A stretch of DNA of 64,000 nucleotides from Paludibacteraceae bacterium (lineage in GTDB: Bacteria; Bacteroidota; Bacteroidia; Bacteroidales; Paludibacteraceae), in assembly GCA_024693065.1 (NCBI GenBank), contig JAILLP010000006.1:124001-188000 (forward strand), written 5' to 3'. Position numbers and translations under genes: made by a program. Under the pieces are notes generated by a model. That model saw only the letters and a list, made by a program, of their open reading frames with translations. It had not been told where the DNA came from and did no database searches. Positions 15,808-25,975 of this stretch are shown here, one piece after another; the first letter of the stretch is position 1; each line of letters starts with the position of its first letter.

Positions 15808-18800
15808 TTACTTCTTTACAACTTTAAATACTTTAGATTCATCGTTTTGGCTAATCTTCAACACATATGAGCTAGGGATCAAGCCGCTCACATTGATGCT
15901 TTCGTCCAAAACATTATTCGATGTGGAAATTTGCTTCTCGAAGATAAGAGCACCTACAACATCGAAGAGTTCGAGCGTCACATCGCCTTCGCCATCCAAT
16001 CTGCCTGCAACGTTCATCTCGTCAACAACAGGATTTGGATATACGGTCAACGTCTCTATTCCACCCACGTTGAAGTTCAACATATAAGGATGGTTAGGTG
16101 AACCATATACTGCGTCACCAGTGAAGGTCAATGTGTTGTCTGCCTCGTAAATGACTCCGTCACGCTCCATCGTGAAACGAACTTTGTCACCTGCGTTAGC
16201 CGAAACATTGATGAATTGAAGCGCAAGGTCATTCGTCAAAGCGACTTCCACAACCTTATTCTCCTCGTTTCCGACAAGTGCATGAAGGACATCACCCTCC
16301 CTCTTTTCAGGGGCAGATGCGATGATACTCATGTTAGACTCGTAAGCGGAAGACTTCACGCTAACAGAGGCACGTAAAGCTGATGATGATGAAGGATACC
16401 TGAACGAGCAAGAATCTCCCGTGTTCTTCAGCATGTAACCGCAGTTAGGTTGCAGGCTCTTGAGAGAACCGATCCACTCATTGCCATAGTACATGGCGAA
16501 TCCTTCGTTCGACTTGATGACATCGCCATCCTTAGCCTGATAATCAGCCAAAGCGGTTTTCAACGTCATGCTACCAGTCGGCAAATAAGCGATGTAGTTC
16601 CATGATTTAGCCTTTACGGAAATCTTCGTCGAATCCAAATTGATATCAGACCCGGAGACAGACAAGGTTTGGTCTATGTCGGAATAAATCTTGAACATGT
16701 TCGTGTTGTTCAATTTTATGCCCGAGGTCATCCATTGGTTGGTCGCTGTAGAATAGTTCGCATATGGCGCACTCAAGGTCTTCACGATGCTGTTTGACCC
16801 CCATTCCCCACTGCTGAGGTAGGAATTGATGTCTGCCATTCCTTTCTTATTCGCCAGATTGAAGGAAACCCAGTTCCATCCCTTGCTCAACGGAATATTC
16901 TGATATCTAGTCTTTCCGTTAGAGAAGACAATCGGTTCGGTTGGTTTTCCGTAAACTGTATCACTGACAAATGAAACATTCTGGGAAGCGACAGCCTCCG
17001 ACATGAGTCCCTTGCTAGCGTCCCAAGTACGATAAGCCAAGTCGTGGGATTTGGAATCCTTGGAATATACCGTCATCATCGCATACCACAAGTCCATGGT
17101 CTTGTCATAGCTCATGTTAGCCACACCGACGCACTCGCCGTTATAGAAGGCGGCAAGCATGTCCTTCTCGTCGTTGGAGAATTGGTTGTCCAACTTGATT
17201 TGAGCGAAGACAGCCATGCTGAACTCAAACTTCGAAGGATCGACGCTCCAATCAGGTGTGTCGCCCTCTACCGTCACATTGAGGGTAAGAGGTTCAGTCA
17301 CGTTATTGGAGTTCGTCAAGTAAACCACCTCGTCGTACGTGCCGACAGCGAGAGAAGGATCAATCTCGAACTCGATGGTCTGCTTCTCCAACGGGTTGAT
17401 GGAGCCGGATTCAGTAGAGGCGCTCAACCATGAAGGCATGTCCTTCAAACTGTAGTTGATGACAGAGCCACCCTTGTTTACAATTGGCATCTCGAACTGA
17501 TATGGCTCGTTTTGCTTCTTGTTGACAGTCACAGCGTCATCCATCCACTTCAGTTGGTTGCGGTCGATGTAAGCGCTCCATGTGATTGGGGAAACGATGT
17601 AGTTTCCGTTCACATCCTGCACCCTGTTGACTGTAAAGTTGACGATGGTCTTCTCTATGCGATAGTCTTGCTCCTGCAAGCTAATGATCAAGGCGTCGTT
17701 ATTCACCACCCAGTCGAATGCCAATGAAGCGACAGCTCCCTTGCCCTTCACCGGAGGTATGTTCGTCACCCCATTCACATTACCAACAGCAGTAGCCGTA
17801 GTATCCATGTTCACCATATTATTCAATGTGAACTGCATCTCATTCGTTCCCTGCCATTTGATATAATGCTCGAACGGATAATAGAGCAACAATCCGCTCT
17901 CGTCACCATTCGATTTCTGGTTGTAGAACGATTCCACTTGAGATTGTTGACGGTACAGGTTCCAAAGACGGATTTCATCCACCTCACCTGTGAAATATTG
18001 GTCTACCGTCTTCTTCACACTCTTTTCTTCGTGCCATACACGAGCACCTGCGTACAATTTGTCGGAAGCGATCATGCCCACCTTGTCCGCAGAGAAATAC
18101 GTGTTCAATGTACCGTCCACATAGATGCGTGCGTTACCTGATGCACGATTCACGGCCAATGTGAAATTATGCCAATTGTTATCGGCGTAGTTCCCTTCGA
18201 TGGTCGTTGCATAACCATTATGGTTGAAGACGAGAGTGCCTTGCTCGTCAAAACCTACGCTGAATAGTTTCGCAGGATCCTCACCTACATTGTCGATACC
18301 ATTTCCGTTGGAAAGAATCGTCTGGCTCTTGGCATTTTCCTTTGCATTGAACCAGAACTCCAAGGTGAAGTCCATATCTGAGGTGATGACAGCTGCAGAA
18401 CTGTTCAATTCCATATAATTGCTACCATCGAACGATGCTGACCGGCCTTCAGGCAATGCCCAAGTACCACCCTTCATGATAAGGTTAGCACCACGAGCCT
18501 TGTCCTCCGTAGCTGTTCCCTTAGCCTCCTCCATCTCATAGTATGCAATCAAGTTCAGGTCATTGCCGGAAAGCTGAGATGTGCTGTTTGCTTGGATAGT
18601 CGCAGAAGAACGAACTGCATTCCAAATACGGAATTGATCCACCTTCCCATAGAAATTGTTGGATTGGGTAGCCACGTCACGTCCTACTTCGACAATACCA
18701 TTGCCATTATAAGCATTTACTTCAACGGCATTAATGACAGCTTTGTAGTTCACATAGGCAGTCACTGTCTTGTCTTCGTTGTCATAAACCAATGCGACAT

Positions 18801-21800
18801 GGTTCCATGAAGATTTCTCCCAAGCTGGGACCTCCTCTGAAACGACAGATTTGTCACCCACCTTTACGACAATCTTACCTTTCTTGTCCATACCCATGGA
18901 AATAGATGCAGATGCATCTCCATGGCTGAAGAAGGTGGACTTCCGCAATGTGTCTATATTCACCCAGCACTCGAAGGTCAGATCCTTGTTAGCAAAGTTG
19001 CGGGTAACCTCGGTCGTGAGGTAATCATTCTTGCCATCCAAAGAGATAGCCACACTATGGTCAGTAACTGCACCATTACGGACACCAGTAATCTCGAAGT
19101 TGTTAACCGTCAACATGCCCTCAGCGATGGTCTCATTAAAGTCGATACGGATATCATCATCAACCGTCAAGATGCCATTGGCTGGCTTAGGTGAGCCGAA
19201 CAAACGAGGGTTGTACATGTCCTTGATACCCGAAATGACTTCAGAAGGATTCTCATACAATTCATTGTTGATGTTGCAGTATGAAACAGCACGCAGATCA
19301 TACTTTTGGTCTGGCATATCATCCATGTAGAAGTTGTAGTAGATATTGCCCGCATCCTCAGAAGAGATCAGGAACGCATTGAATCCGTTAGCTACGGCAT
19401 TCTTCGCCATCGTGCTATCCTTGTAGTAATATCCCAATGTCGTCCAATCTTTATCCGAACCAGAAGCTGACTTATACTGCAACTCGATATGCTCGAAGTC
19501 AGTATAGTTGACATCAAAGCCAGAGATTGTTATCGGCATATAATGCTTAGCTACTCCGTCGATCGTATCAACAGCGCAATTTGTGTTGTACGTCCAATTG
19601 TTGCTTGGTTTAACAATAGCCACATCCGAGCAGGAAGGGATGAAGTGGACGGAGAAGTAAACTGTATCCGAAATCACATCCAAGAAACTTGTCGGGTCTG
19701 CCTGACACTTAGAGCAGAGTGCAATAGCCATGTTGTCATAGTTCAAGACAGAACCTTTGGTGACAGCCAATGTCTTCTCCAACACCTGACCTGCAGGAAC
19801 CAGATACTCAAGAGCAAAACCAGACATGGAATTACCATCGATGCTTGGCACCGCACCATATGGGTTCGTAGCATCCACGAAACGAAGATCGAACCACTGG
19901 TCTTCACCCGTCTCAGAATCATTTTTCAGATAAACGGTCAAATATGCATCCTCACCGGAAGGAACGTTCTCAACAAATTTAGTTGGCATGTCAATCTTAG
20001 GATTCTCCAACTTCATGGTCGCTGCACTGATCAACTCGTTTTCATGACCTTTCCAGTGGGTAGCCTTGTATGCTCCCTCGTAAGGACATCCTGTGGCACC
20101 ACCTTTCGTGCTGAACACGAACGTAGAATATGAGGATTTTTTTATCAAACTGTTTTCATCAACACTACCAGAGTTGACGCCATCTATTTCATATGATTCA
20201 TTCTTATTCTTCTCACGGAACACATCCACACTCAGGTAATCATCATCACCGTCCTCGGCCAAGACGAATCCTTTTGAATGAGATGCTTCCAGCTCGTTCT
20301 CGAATTCTCCACCCTGAGTGGTTGCGACAGACTCCTCAAACTCAAATTTGGTCTTAGTGGCAGCTGTCCCCAAATATGAATCATTAGAAATCTTACCGCC
20401 GATTGTGATAGAGAACGAATGATTTGACGTAACCGTCGTTGAATATTGTTCACTATACTCAACATTGGCACCTGCATGGAATGAATAATTCTGAAGCTTC
20501 AGTTTTTCATTCTTAATCACTGTTGCCTTGATACTATCGTTATTGGAAAGAGCCTTACGCCAATCCTCGATATAGGTGTTCAACGCCTCAATCGTATCTC
20601 TTGTTCCTTCTACCGAATTAGACAAGTAAGCCTTGTAATAGCCTTCCATTCCGAAGTGCTCATCGTCCGCATTGACAAAAGAGTAATAATAGTTGACGGA
20701 ATCCTTATTGGCCTTAGCCTGCAACTTGGATGAATCCGCCTCTTTTGGCAACAACAGCAAGCTGTTCCTTAATTCCTCCAACGTAGGAATCAACACTTGT
20801 TCGATATGAACCTGAGGATATGCGAACAACGTTCCAAAACTCTGTCCGACAGTTATTCCATTCGATTGAACCACAGCTAGGCTGTCAGTTACCAAATATG
20901 TCTTTTCATAGGCGGATTCACCACCCAACGAATCGTATGTGGCACGACTCACGGCAAGTACATTCTGGCTAGTTCCGAAAGTAATGTTAGTAGAGTATCC
21001 GACATACAAGTCTCCATTGGCTCCCACATAAAGAGGATCATCACTGGTTTGGAATCTTGTAGTTGTTGTAACGGTTGTTTTACTTGAGTTATTACCCGTG
21101 TATTCCTCTGAATGGCTCACACCGATAGTCGCACCATTATCAATTTCCGCCAAAGTATTAGCAGTTCCCACTGCTGTTCCCACTCCGACTACAGTGATTT
21201 GTTGCGTGCGAACCTGAACACCCATGGTGAAATCCTCAGAACCCTCGTTGCTGATAGATCCCGAATAGGTTGATTGTTCGCTAAATGTGACACCCTTCTC
21301 CAAATAAGAGTAACTATTTGATCCCGGAGGGTCACGAAGCACACAAAGAAGCTTGTCAGGTCCTGCCGTCACGAAATTAGAACCCGTTTTGTGTGCACCT
21401 AAAACATATGCCATGCCATTATCGTTGCCCAACGGGTTAATCCATGCCACACTCGTCGGATTGTCAGACGACCCATATGTGAATGTGGCGGCAATTGTAC
21501 CAATTGGGGAAGTGATGGATGGTTCACCTGCCTTAAATGTATAGGTGTAATTCTCAACATCTATAGAATCCAGGATGGCCATTTTATTGTTAAACGACAC
21601 ATTCGTTGGTTCCACCTCCACACGATCGGTCTTTGTTGAATCCACCTCCTTTTTAGAGTTGATGTAATAAGGATATTCCTCAAAAACATTATACACGAAG
21701 GTATAGTTGGATCCTGTCGAGAATACAGGATAACCCAATGAATATCCAGTCGATTCAGACCAAAGTTGAACGGACTCCTTCTCATTCATCACATTGGTGG

Positions 21801-24800
21801 ATTCAGCCTTGTCATCTCCGAAATATGGCATCTTTTTACCATTCTCATCCACCTGCACCACTTCCATCTGTGCAGTATAACGTTTGGTAAACACCTGTTT
21901 CTGAGTGTAGAATACGCTATCTACGTATGGTTTCCTTTCATACCCCTTCGTGTCATCAATTCCGTTGGTATAAACAGAATCAACATACTCGTATTTCTCG
22001 AATTGTTCCACCTTGTACGTGGACAAGTTCAGAGAAGAGTTATCTCCGGAAATTTCCTCGTGGCCATATACAGACAACGATATTGTATAATCAATCGGGA
22101 AAACCCAAGCGATAAACTCACCTGTTTCATTATTTACGTGGATAGTAATATCCTCCGTATTATAATCTACGGTCGTTTGCAAAGCTTTTGCCTTCGGGTT
22201 CCTAGCCAACACACCTTTTAGGATAGGGTGAGTCACCTTCTCTTGATGAGCATTTCCCTGTAAAGGCACAGCCTGAGTTGGTTTCAAAACAATCTTCATG
22301 TCTTTCGCCATGTTGTTTTTAGAGAGAGAAAAACCTACAGGATAAGCTTCCTGGACCTCACCACCGCAAATACGTCCGATATATTTCACCTTAGTATTAT
22401 CATAAAGGGTAATTTTGGTCAATATATCTTGATAATTTCGGTCTGACCCGTCAGAATTACAGATACGGCCATCCAACTCAAATGTATGACCATCCTTCAC
22501 TGCTTTCACTTCATGGATGCCGACAGGGACATAAATGCTGAATTCTCCCTTCGCACCTGTCTTAACATATTGTCCCTTGTTGTCAAGGGCGATCACGCCA
22601 TCAATTGTAAAATGAGCTCCTTCCACTGGATATTCACCACCACTATAGTAAATATTTCCAGACACCTTAAACGAACTGTTGTCTGTGAAGTTAACGGTGT
22701 GGTGTTGCGCACCTTCTCCGATAAACCGGATTTCCTGTTTTGGAGAGAATTGGTGGTTGCCTTTGCTTGGTATTATCGTATACGCTGTTCCATTGCCATA
22801 GTAAGGGACTGCGCGGATAGTGTACACACCCGAACTATCTGTAACTGCACAATACGACAGATGGTTTGTGTTCAAAGAGGATGGCTCTTTGCTAACACCC
22901 GATAATGTTCCCGTATTCCCGTGATAATGATCCGTCCCGTCATGGGAAGAATCGAAGAAATATTCACTTGTGATGAAATTAAATGTGTAATAAGCGACCA
23001 AGCCGTCCTCGTTTCCAACCAAATATCGCATATAATCATTAGAGATTTCCGCTTTGTTCAGCGCTCTGCTCCACATGCGGACCTCATCTATCTGACCAAC
23101 AAAATTTTCTCCTATTACGACATTTCCCTTGACATCAATATTTTTCTCAAGATCAGAGACATCTTCTGACGAAGACAAATCACCGTTCAAATAGATTAAG
23201 AGTTTTCTGTTACTTTCGTCATATATAGCAGACACATGCGTATATTCCTTAACCTTCAAGGCTTTGCTGGATTTTATTGTCTTATTACCGAAAGCAAAAC
23301 TTACATATCCGCTGTCCAATGTCAGTCGATATGTGTTATCCTTTTGGATAAGCACGATGCTATCCTTGTCGATCTCTTTTGGCATCACCCAAGCCTGCAA
23401 AGAGAAAGAGCCATTATTAATAATGTCAAGATTTGGGATAGAAGCCTTGCCTGTTCCTGTAAATCCAAGCGCATATGAGGAGATAACCTCATCGGACTCT
23501 AATCTCACCCGAACCGAATCGACAGCTTGCCCGTTTTCAAAAGTCACGTGTCCATAGAAATCTCCCGTAGGTGTGCGGAAACCAATCTCCGACAACGTAT
23601 CAACATAAATATTTGATTCGTCGCATTTCTTCATTCCGTAGATTCGATATTCATAGACAACACCTGGCAAACAAGTAGCGTCATCATACGAATAAATCGA
23701 ACCGGCAGAAGCGTTGACACTTCCTATATACATAAACGGAGCATTCCCATCTTCATACTCTCGACGTTCAATCAATACCGCATCTATTTCCGGCTCAATT
23801 TTCCACGTCAAGTTCACTTTGTCCGAATAGTATCCTTTTGAAGCCTCCAAATCGGAAACACTTCCCACCTCCAACACTTTTATTGTGTCAGACAGCATTG
23901 TATCCAATTTAGAATAACTACCACCAGGTTCCAAACAGATTGAATAGAGATATCTGGTACAAGGTTGAAGCAGACGATCCTTGAATATTTGTGCTTCATA
24001 GCCATCTTTCCCAAATACCCATTCATCTTCCTTCGCTAGGGTTATGTTTGTTCTCTTAATCTTCATTTTGGTACCTTCAGTCCATTTCGAACCACTCTGT
24101 CCCCATGTGATTTCCGCATATGGCCTGTTATTCTCATCCATCTTTAATTCCACCTTGTAATCTTGCGGATAACAATGAGCTGTATTTACTTCTATTGAAT
24201 TCGTTTTTACATATATACCAGCCCAATCCTTCAGTTCGTTCGGCATTTCTCTTTCTACAGAGACGACGTACGTGGAAGTATCTCCATCTTCCAATATCAA
24301 ATCATAGGAATATGATGTCTGGTCTTTAACATAGTTAACCTTGTGGTTTTCTAATACGGCCTCGTACCTTGGAAAATAATAGGTATGAGTCCTTGTTAAA
24401 CCCAATGGTATATTAATCGTGTCATAACCGACAACTCTTTTTATATTCACCAAGAAAGGAGTATTTATATAATCCTCACCCGGTGCCGTCGGAATCTTCC
24501 ACGAAACAACAACCTTTTTCTCATCCATCAAAGGTGTCAAAGAAAGCTCGCTTACCTGGGGGAAGGCTTTAATCACAACCTCGTCACTTTCCTTGATATA
24601 ATGTAAGCTTGAGTTGAGGGTTGGATCATATTGCTGATGCACTTTGAATTTATGCGCCGTTTCCCAAAACTTATCTGTGACATTCACAGAGAAACTACCT
24701 GTGGAAGCAATACATTCTTCTATGTACGTATTCCCATTCCATTGCGTTTTTGAGCCATTCTCATACAAATATAGATTTCCTAATGTGGCACAATTACCAC

Positions 24801-25539
24801 TAGTGGAACGTGACCAATTTATCAACAAATTAGGATATTCATATGTATAAGATGGAGCTTCAAAAGATGTCAACGTCACAGTTAGTGGTATAGAATAACT
24901 TACGTTCACATCCTCATCGGAAGAACCTCCTTCTCTCCACCATACACCAGACATTTGAATAGTAGCTTTTTTATTTAAGTTACTCTCAGAAACTGGCTGA
25001 TCCCAAATTATACGTTTTTCACATTCCCATTTGTATGTTTTACTTGCATCTTCACCATCTTCAGGGTAATCTTTCTGTTTATCATCGTATGTGCTTATGC
25101 CATTATGCATTGACAAATTTCCTTTGGAATCAGAACATGCTATTAGAAATTCTGTATAATCACTTCCTATTGTTTGGCCTATTTTAAATCCACCAGGATT
25201 TTCATCTTGCCCCATACCTTCCCATCCGGAATTACTTGCACCCCATGTTTGAAAGTATCTTACACTATAATGAATGCATCCAGTTTTAGGGTTCCATTCG
25301 TAATAATGACGGTCCTTCATGAATGATCCCATCGCCCCCTGCCATGGCATAATACACATCACACCTAATAGCACCAACCATCGAAATACTGAACTCGGGA
25401 TTTTTCTCCCCGAAGAGGAATTCCACCCCTTCAACTTATTGGCATAACATATCCTGCTTAGCCAACAAAAAAAACTACCAATTTTCATAAACACTTTATT
25501 TAAAAATAATACATCTCTAGCAATCAAGCGAATAAACAT
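15808..25539 (-). CDS. Giant multidomain secreted protein with LamG domains and T9SS type-A sorting tail
   Basis: The open frame codes 3243 residues from the ATG at 25539; an ATG at 25488 is an equally good start. A long N-terminal extension precedes a hydrophobic export segment ('WLVLLGVMCIMPW'). Recognisable modules follow. LamG-like jelly rolls lie at about 690-850, 2160-2330 and 2365-2555. A CarboxypepD_reg/Cna-B-like domain is at about 950-1030, and a Big_5-like Ig domain near 2110 ('GSPKPANGILTVDDDIRIDF'). An Ig/BACON-like segment with 'PSWLSAS' is near 2690-2760. The module shared with the neighbouring lipoprotein is near 2780-2860. The last 80 residues ('LTVYPNPVVDEMNVAG..SYVLKISQN..KVFKVVKK') are a T9SS type-A sorting domain, so the protein should cross the outer membrane and be surface-attached. 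No enzymatic motif was found; an adhesin or matrix role is inferred. Confidence 0.9.
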   Translation of the reverse strand: MFIRLIARDVLFLNKVFMKIGSFFCWLSRICYANKLKGWNSSSGRKIPSSVFRWLVLLGVMCIMPWQGAMGSFMKDRHYYEWNPKTGCIHYSVRYFQTWGASNSGWEGMGQDENPGGFKIGQTIGSDYTEFLIACSDSKGNLSMHNGISTYDDKQKDYPEDGEDASKTYKWECEKRIIWDQPVSESNLNKKATIQMSGVWWREGGSSDEDVNVSYSIPLTVTLTSFEAPSYTYEYPNLLINWSRSTSGNCATLGNLYLYENGSKTQWNGNTYIEECIASTGSFSVNVTDKFWETAHKFKVHQQYDPTLNSSLHYIKESDEVVIKAFPQVSELSLTPLMDEKKVVVSWKIPTAPGEDYINTPFLVNIKRVVGYDTINIPLGLTRTHTYYFPRYEAVLENHKVNYVKDQTSYSYDLILEDGDTSTYVVSVEREMPNELKDWAGIYVKTNSIEVNTAHCYPQDYKVELKMDENNRPYAEITWGQSGSKWTEGTKMKIKRTNITLAKEDEWVFGKDGYEAQIFKDRLLQPCTRYLYSICLEPGGSYSKLDTMLSDTIKVLEVGSVSDLEASKGYYSDKVNLTWKIEPEIDAVLIERREYEDGNAPFMYIGSVNASAGSIYSYDDATCLPGVVYEYRIYGMKKCDESNIYVDTLSEIGFRTPTGDFYGHVTFENGQAVDSVRVRLESDEVISSYALGFTGTGKASIPNLDIINNGSFSLQAWVMPKEIDKDSIVLIQKDNTYRLTLDSGYVSFAFGNKTIKSSKALKVKEYTHVSAIYDESNRKLLIYLNGDLSSSEDVSDLEKNIDVKGNVVIGENFVGQIDEVRMWSRALNKAEISNDYMRYLVGNEDGLVAYYTFNFITSEYFFDSSHDGTDHYHGNTGTLSGVSKEPSSLNTNHLSYCAVTDSSGVYTIRAVPYYGNGTAYTIIPSKGNHQFSPKQEIRFIGEGAQHHTVNFTDNSSFKVSGNIYYSGGEYPVEGAHFTIDGVIALDNKGQYVKTGAKGEFSIYVPVGIHEVKAVKDGHTFELDGRICNSDGSDRNYQDILTKITLYDNTKVKYIGRICGGEVQEAYPVGFSLSKNNMAKDMKIVLKPTQAVPLQGNAHQEKVTHPILKGVLARNPKAKALQTTVDYNTEDITIHVNNETGEFIAWVFPIDYTISLSVYGHEEISGDNSSLNLSTYKVEQFEKYEYVDSVYTNGIDDTKGYERKPYVDSVFYTQKQVFTKRYTAQMEVVQVDENGKKMPYFGDDKAESTNVMNEKESVQLWSESTGYSLGYPVFSTGSNYTFVYNVFEEYPYYINSKKEVDSTKTDRVEVEPTNVSFNNKMAILDSIDVENYTYTFKAGEPSITSPIGTIAATFTYGSSDNPTSVAWINPLGNDNGMAYVLGAHKTGSNFVTAGPDKLLCVLRDPPGSNSYSYLEKGVTFSEQSTYSGSISNEGSEDFTMGVQVRTQQITVVGVGTAVGTANTLAEIDNGATIGVSHSEEYTGNNSSKTTVTTTTRFQTSDDPLYVGANGDLYVGYSTNITFGTSQNVLAVSRATYDSLGGESAYEKTYLVTDSLAVVQSNGITVGQSFGTLFAYPQVHIEQVLIPTLEELRNSLLLLPKEADSSKLQAKANKDSVNYYYSFVNADDEHFGMEGYYKAYLSNSVEGTRDTIEALNTYIEDWRKALSNNDSIKATVIKNEKLKLQNYSFHAGANVEYSEQYSTTVTSNHSFSITIGGKISNDSYLGTAATKTKFEFEESVATTQGGEFENELEASHSKGFVLAEDGDDDYLSVDVFREKNKNESYEIDGVNSGSVDENSLIKKSSYSTFVFSTKGGATGCPYEGAYKATHWKGHENELISAATMKLENPKIDMPTKFVENVPSGEDAYLTVYLKNDSETGEDQWFDLRFVDATNPYGAVPSIDGNSMSGFALEYLVPAGQVLEKTLAVTKGSVLNYDNMAIALCSKCQADPTSFLDVISDTVYFSVHFIPSCSDVAIVKPSNNWTYNTNCAVDTIDGVAKHYMPITISGFDVNYTDFEHIELQYKSASGSDKDWTTLGYYYKDSTMAKNAVANGFNAFLISSEDAGNIYYNFYMDDMPDQKYDLRAVSYCNINNELYENPSEVISGIKDMYNPRLFGSPKPANGILTVDDDIRIDFNETIAEGMLTVNNFEITGVRNGAVTDHSVAISLDGKNDYLTTEVTRNFANKDLTFECWVNIDTLRKSTFFSHGDASASISMGMDKKGKIVVKVGDKSVVSEEVPAWEKSSWNHVALVYDNEDKTVTAYVNYKAVINAVEVNAYNGNGIVEVGRDVATQSNNFYGKVDQFRIWNAVRSSATIQANSTSQLSGNDLNLIAYYEMEEAKGTATEDKARGANLIMKGGTWALPEGRSASFDGSNYMELNSSAAVITSDMDFTLEFWFNAKENAKSQTILSNGNGIDNVGEDPAKLFSVGFDEQGTLVFNHNGYATTIEGNYADNNWHNFTLAVNRASGNARIYVDGTLNTYFSADKVGMIASDKLYAGARVWHEEKSVKKTVDQYFTGEVDEIRLWNLYRQQSQVESFYNQKSNGDESGLLLYYPFEHYIKWQGTNEMQFTLNNMVNMDTTATAVGNVNGVTNIPPVKGKGAVASLAFDWVVNNDALIISLQEQDYRIEKTIVNFTVNRVQDVNGNYIVSPITWSAYIDRNQLKWMDDAVTVNKKQNEPYQFEMPIVNKGGSVINYSLKDMPSWLSASTESGSINPLEKQTIEFEIDPSLAVGTYDEVVYLTNSNNVTEPLTLNVTVEGDTPDWSVDPSKFEFSMAVFAQIKLDNQFSNDEKDMLAAFYNGECVGVANMSYDKTMDLWYAMMTVYSKDSKSHDLAYRTWDASKGLMSEAVASQNVSFVSDTVYGKPTEPIVFSNGKTRYQNIPLSKGWNWVSFNLANKKGMADINSYLSSGEWGSNSIVKTLSAPYANYSTATNQWMTSGIKLNNTNMFKIYSDIDQTLSVSGSDINLDSTKISVKAKSWNYIAYLPTGSMTLKTALADYQAKDGDVIKSNEGFAMYYGNEWIGSLKSLQPNCGYMLKNTGDSCSFRYPSSSSALRASVSVKSSAYESNMSIIASAPEKREGDVLHALVGNEENKVVEVALTNDLALQFINVSANAGDKVRFTMERDGVIYEADNTLTFTGDAVYGSPNHPYMLNFNVGGIETLTVYPNPVVDEMNVAGRLDGEGDVTLELFDVVGALIFEKQISTSNNVLDESINVSGLIPSSYVLKISQNDESKVFKVVKK

Positions 25540-25591
25540 ACCATTAAGTAGATAGGTACCCTTACAAACACAACCGCCATATTTGTTCTTA

Positions 25592-25622
25592 CAAAGTAGT
25601 GGAAAAAAATTTAAAAATCAAA
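25592..25622 (-). promoter_or_regulatory. Probable promoter of the giant secreted protein gene
   Basis: On the minus strand TTTG (25619-25622) lies 20 bases before TACTTTG (25592-25598), a near match to TAnnTTTG that is one base short. The leader would be about 45 bases to the ATG at 25539 or about 95 to the ATG at 25488. Confidence 0.5.
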
Positions 25623-25694
25623 TACCTTTGAGGAAAAAGTAATTAACAACGTGTATTTTTTCCCCGACAAATAGCCTATAGTCAATCATATTGC

Positions 25695-25964
25695 CTAATG
25701 GGAATAATCGTCAATGTCATATGACTTCCCATATTCCCCATAATAGAGTTCTACAACATATTCTAAAAACAAGTTCCCTATTTCCATTTTGACATTATCC
25801 GCTTTTTCGTTAAATTCGCGTGTAATTTCACTCGGTGTGCCCTGAAGCATCCCGCTTAGGCCTAACGGGTGGATCGTGTGTGTGTAAATGGAAGGGGCGT
25901 TCCCTTCGTCCAAACGCATGGTGAATGCCGAAATTTCACCACTATTAAACATAGATTTTTTCAC
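25695..25964 (-). CDS. Small hypothetical protein, divergent from lepA
   Basis: This 89-codon frame begins with GTG at 25964; an ATG lies four codons later at 25952. I do not recognise it. The composition looks coding: mixed, with acidic residues and aromatic clusters such as '[18 protein letters not shown]'. There is no signal peptide and no clear ribosome site. Only 11 bases separate its GTG from the lepA ATG, so the promoters would have to overlap each other's coding sequence. That weakens the case. It could be a remnant of a longer gene. Confidence 0.4.
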   Translation of the reverse strand: MKKSMFNSGEISAFTMRLDEGNAPSIYTHTIHPLGLSGMLQGTPSEITREFNEKADNVKMEIGNLFLEYVVELYYGEYGKSYDIDDYSH

Positions 25965-25975
25965 ATAGAAGAAGA

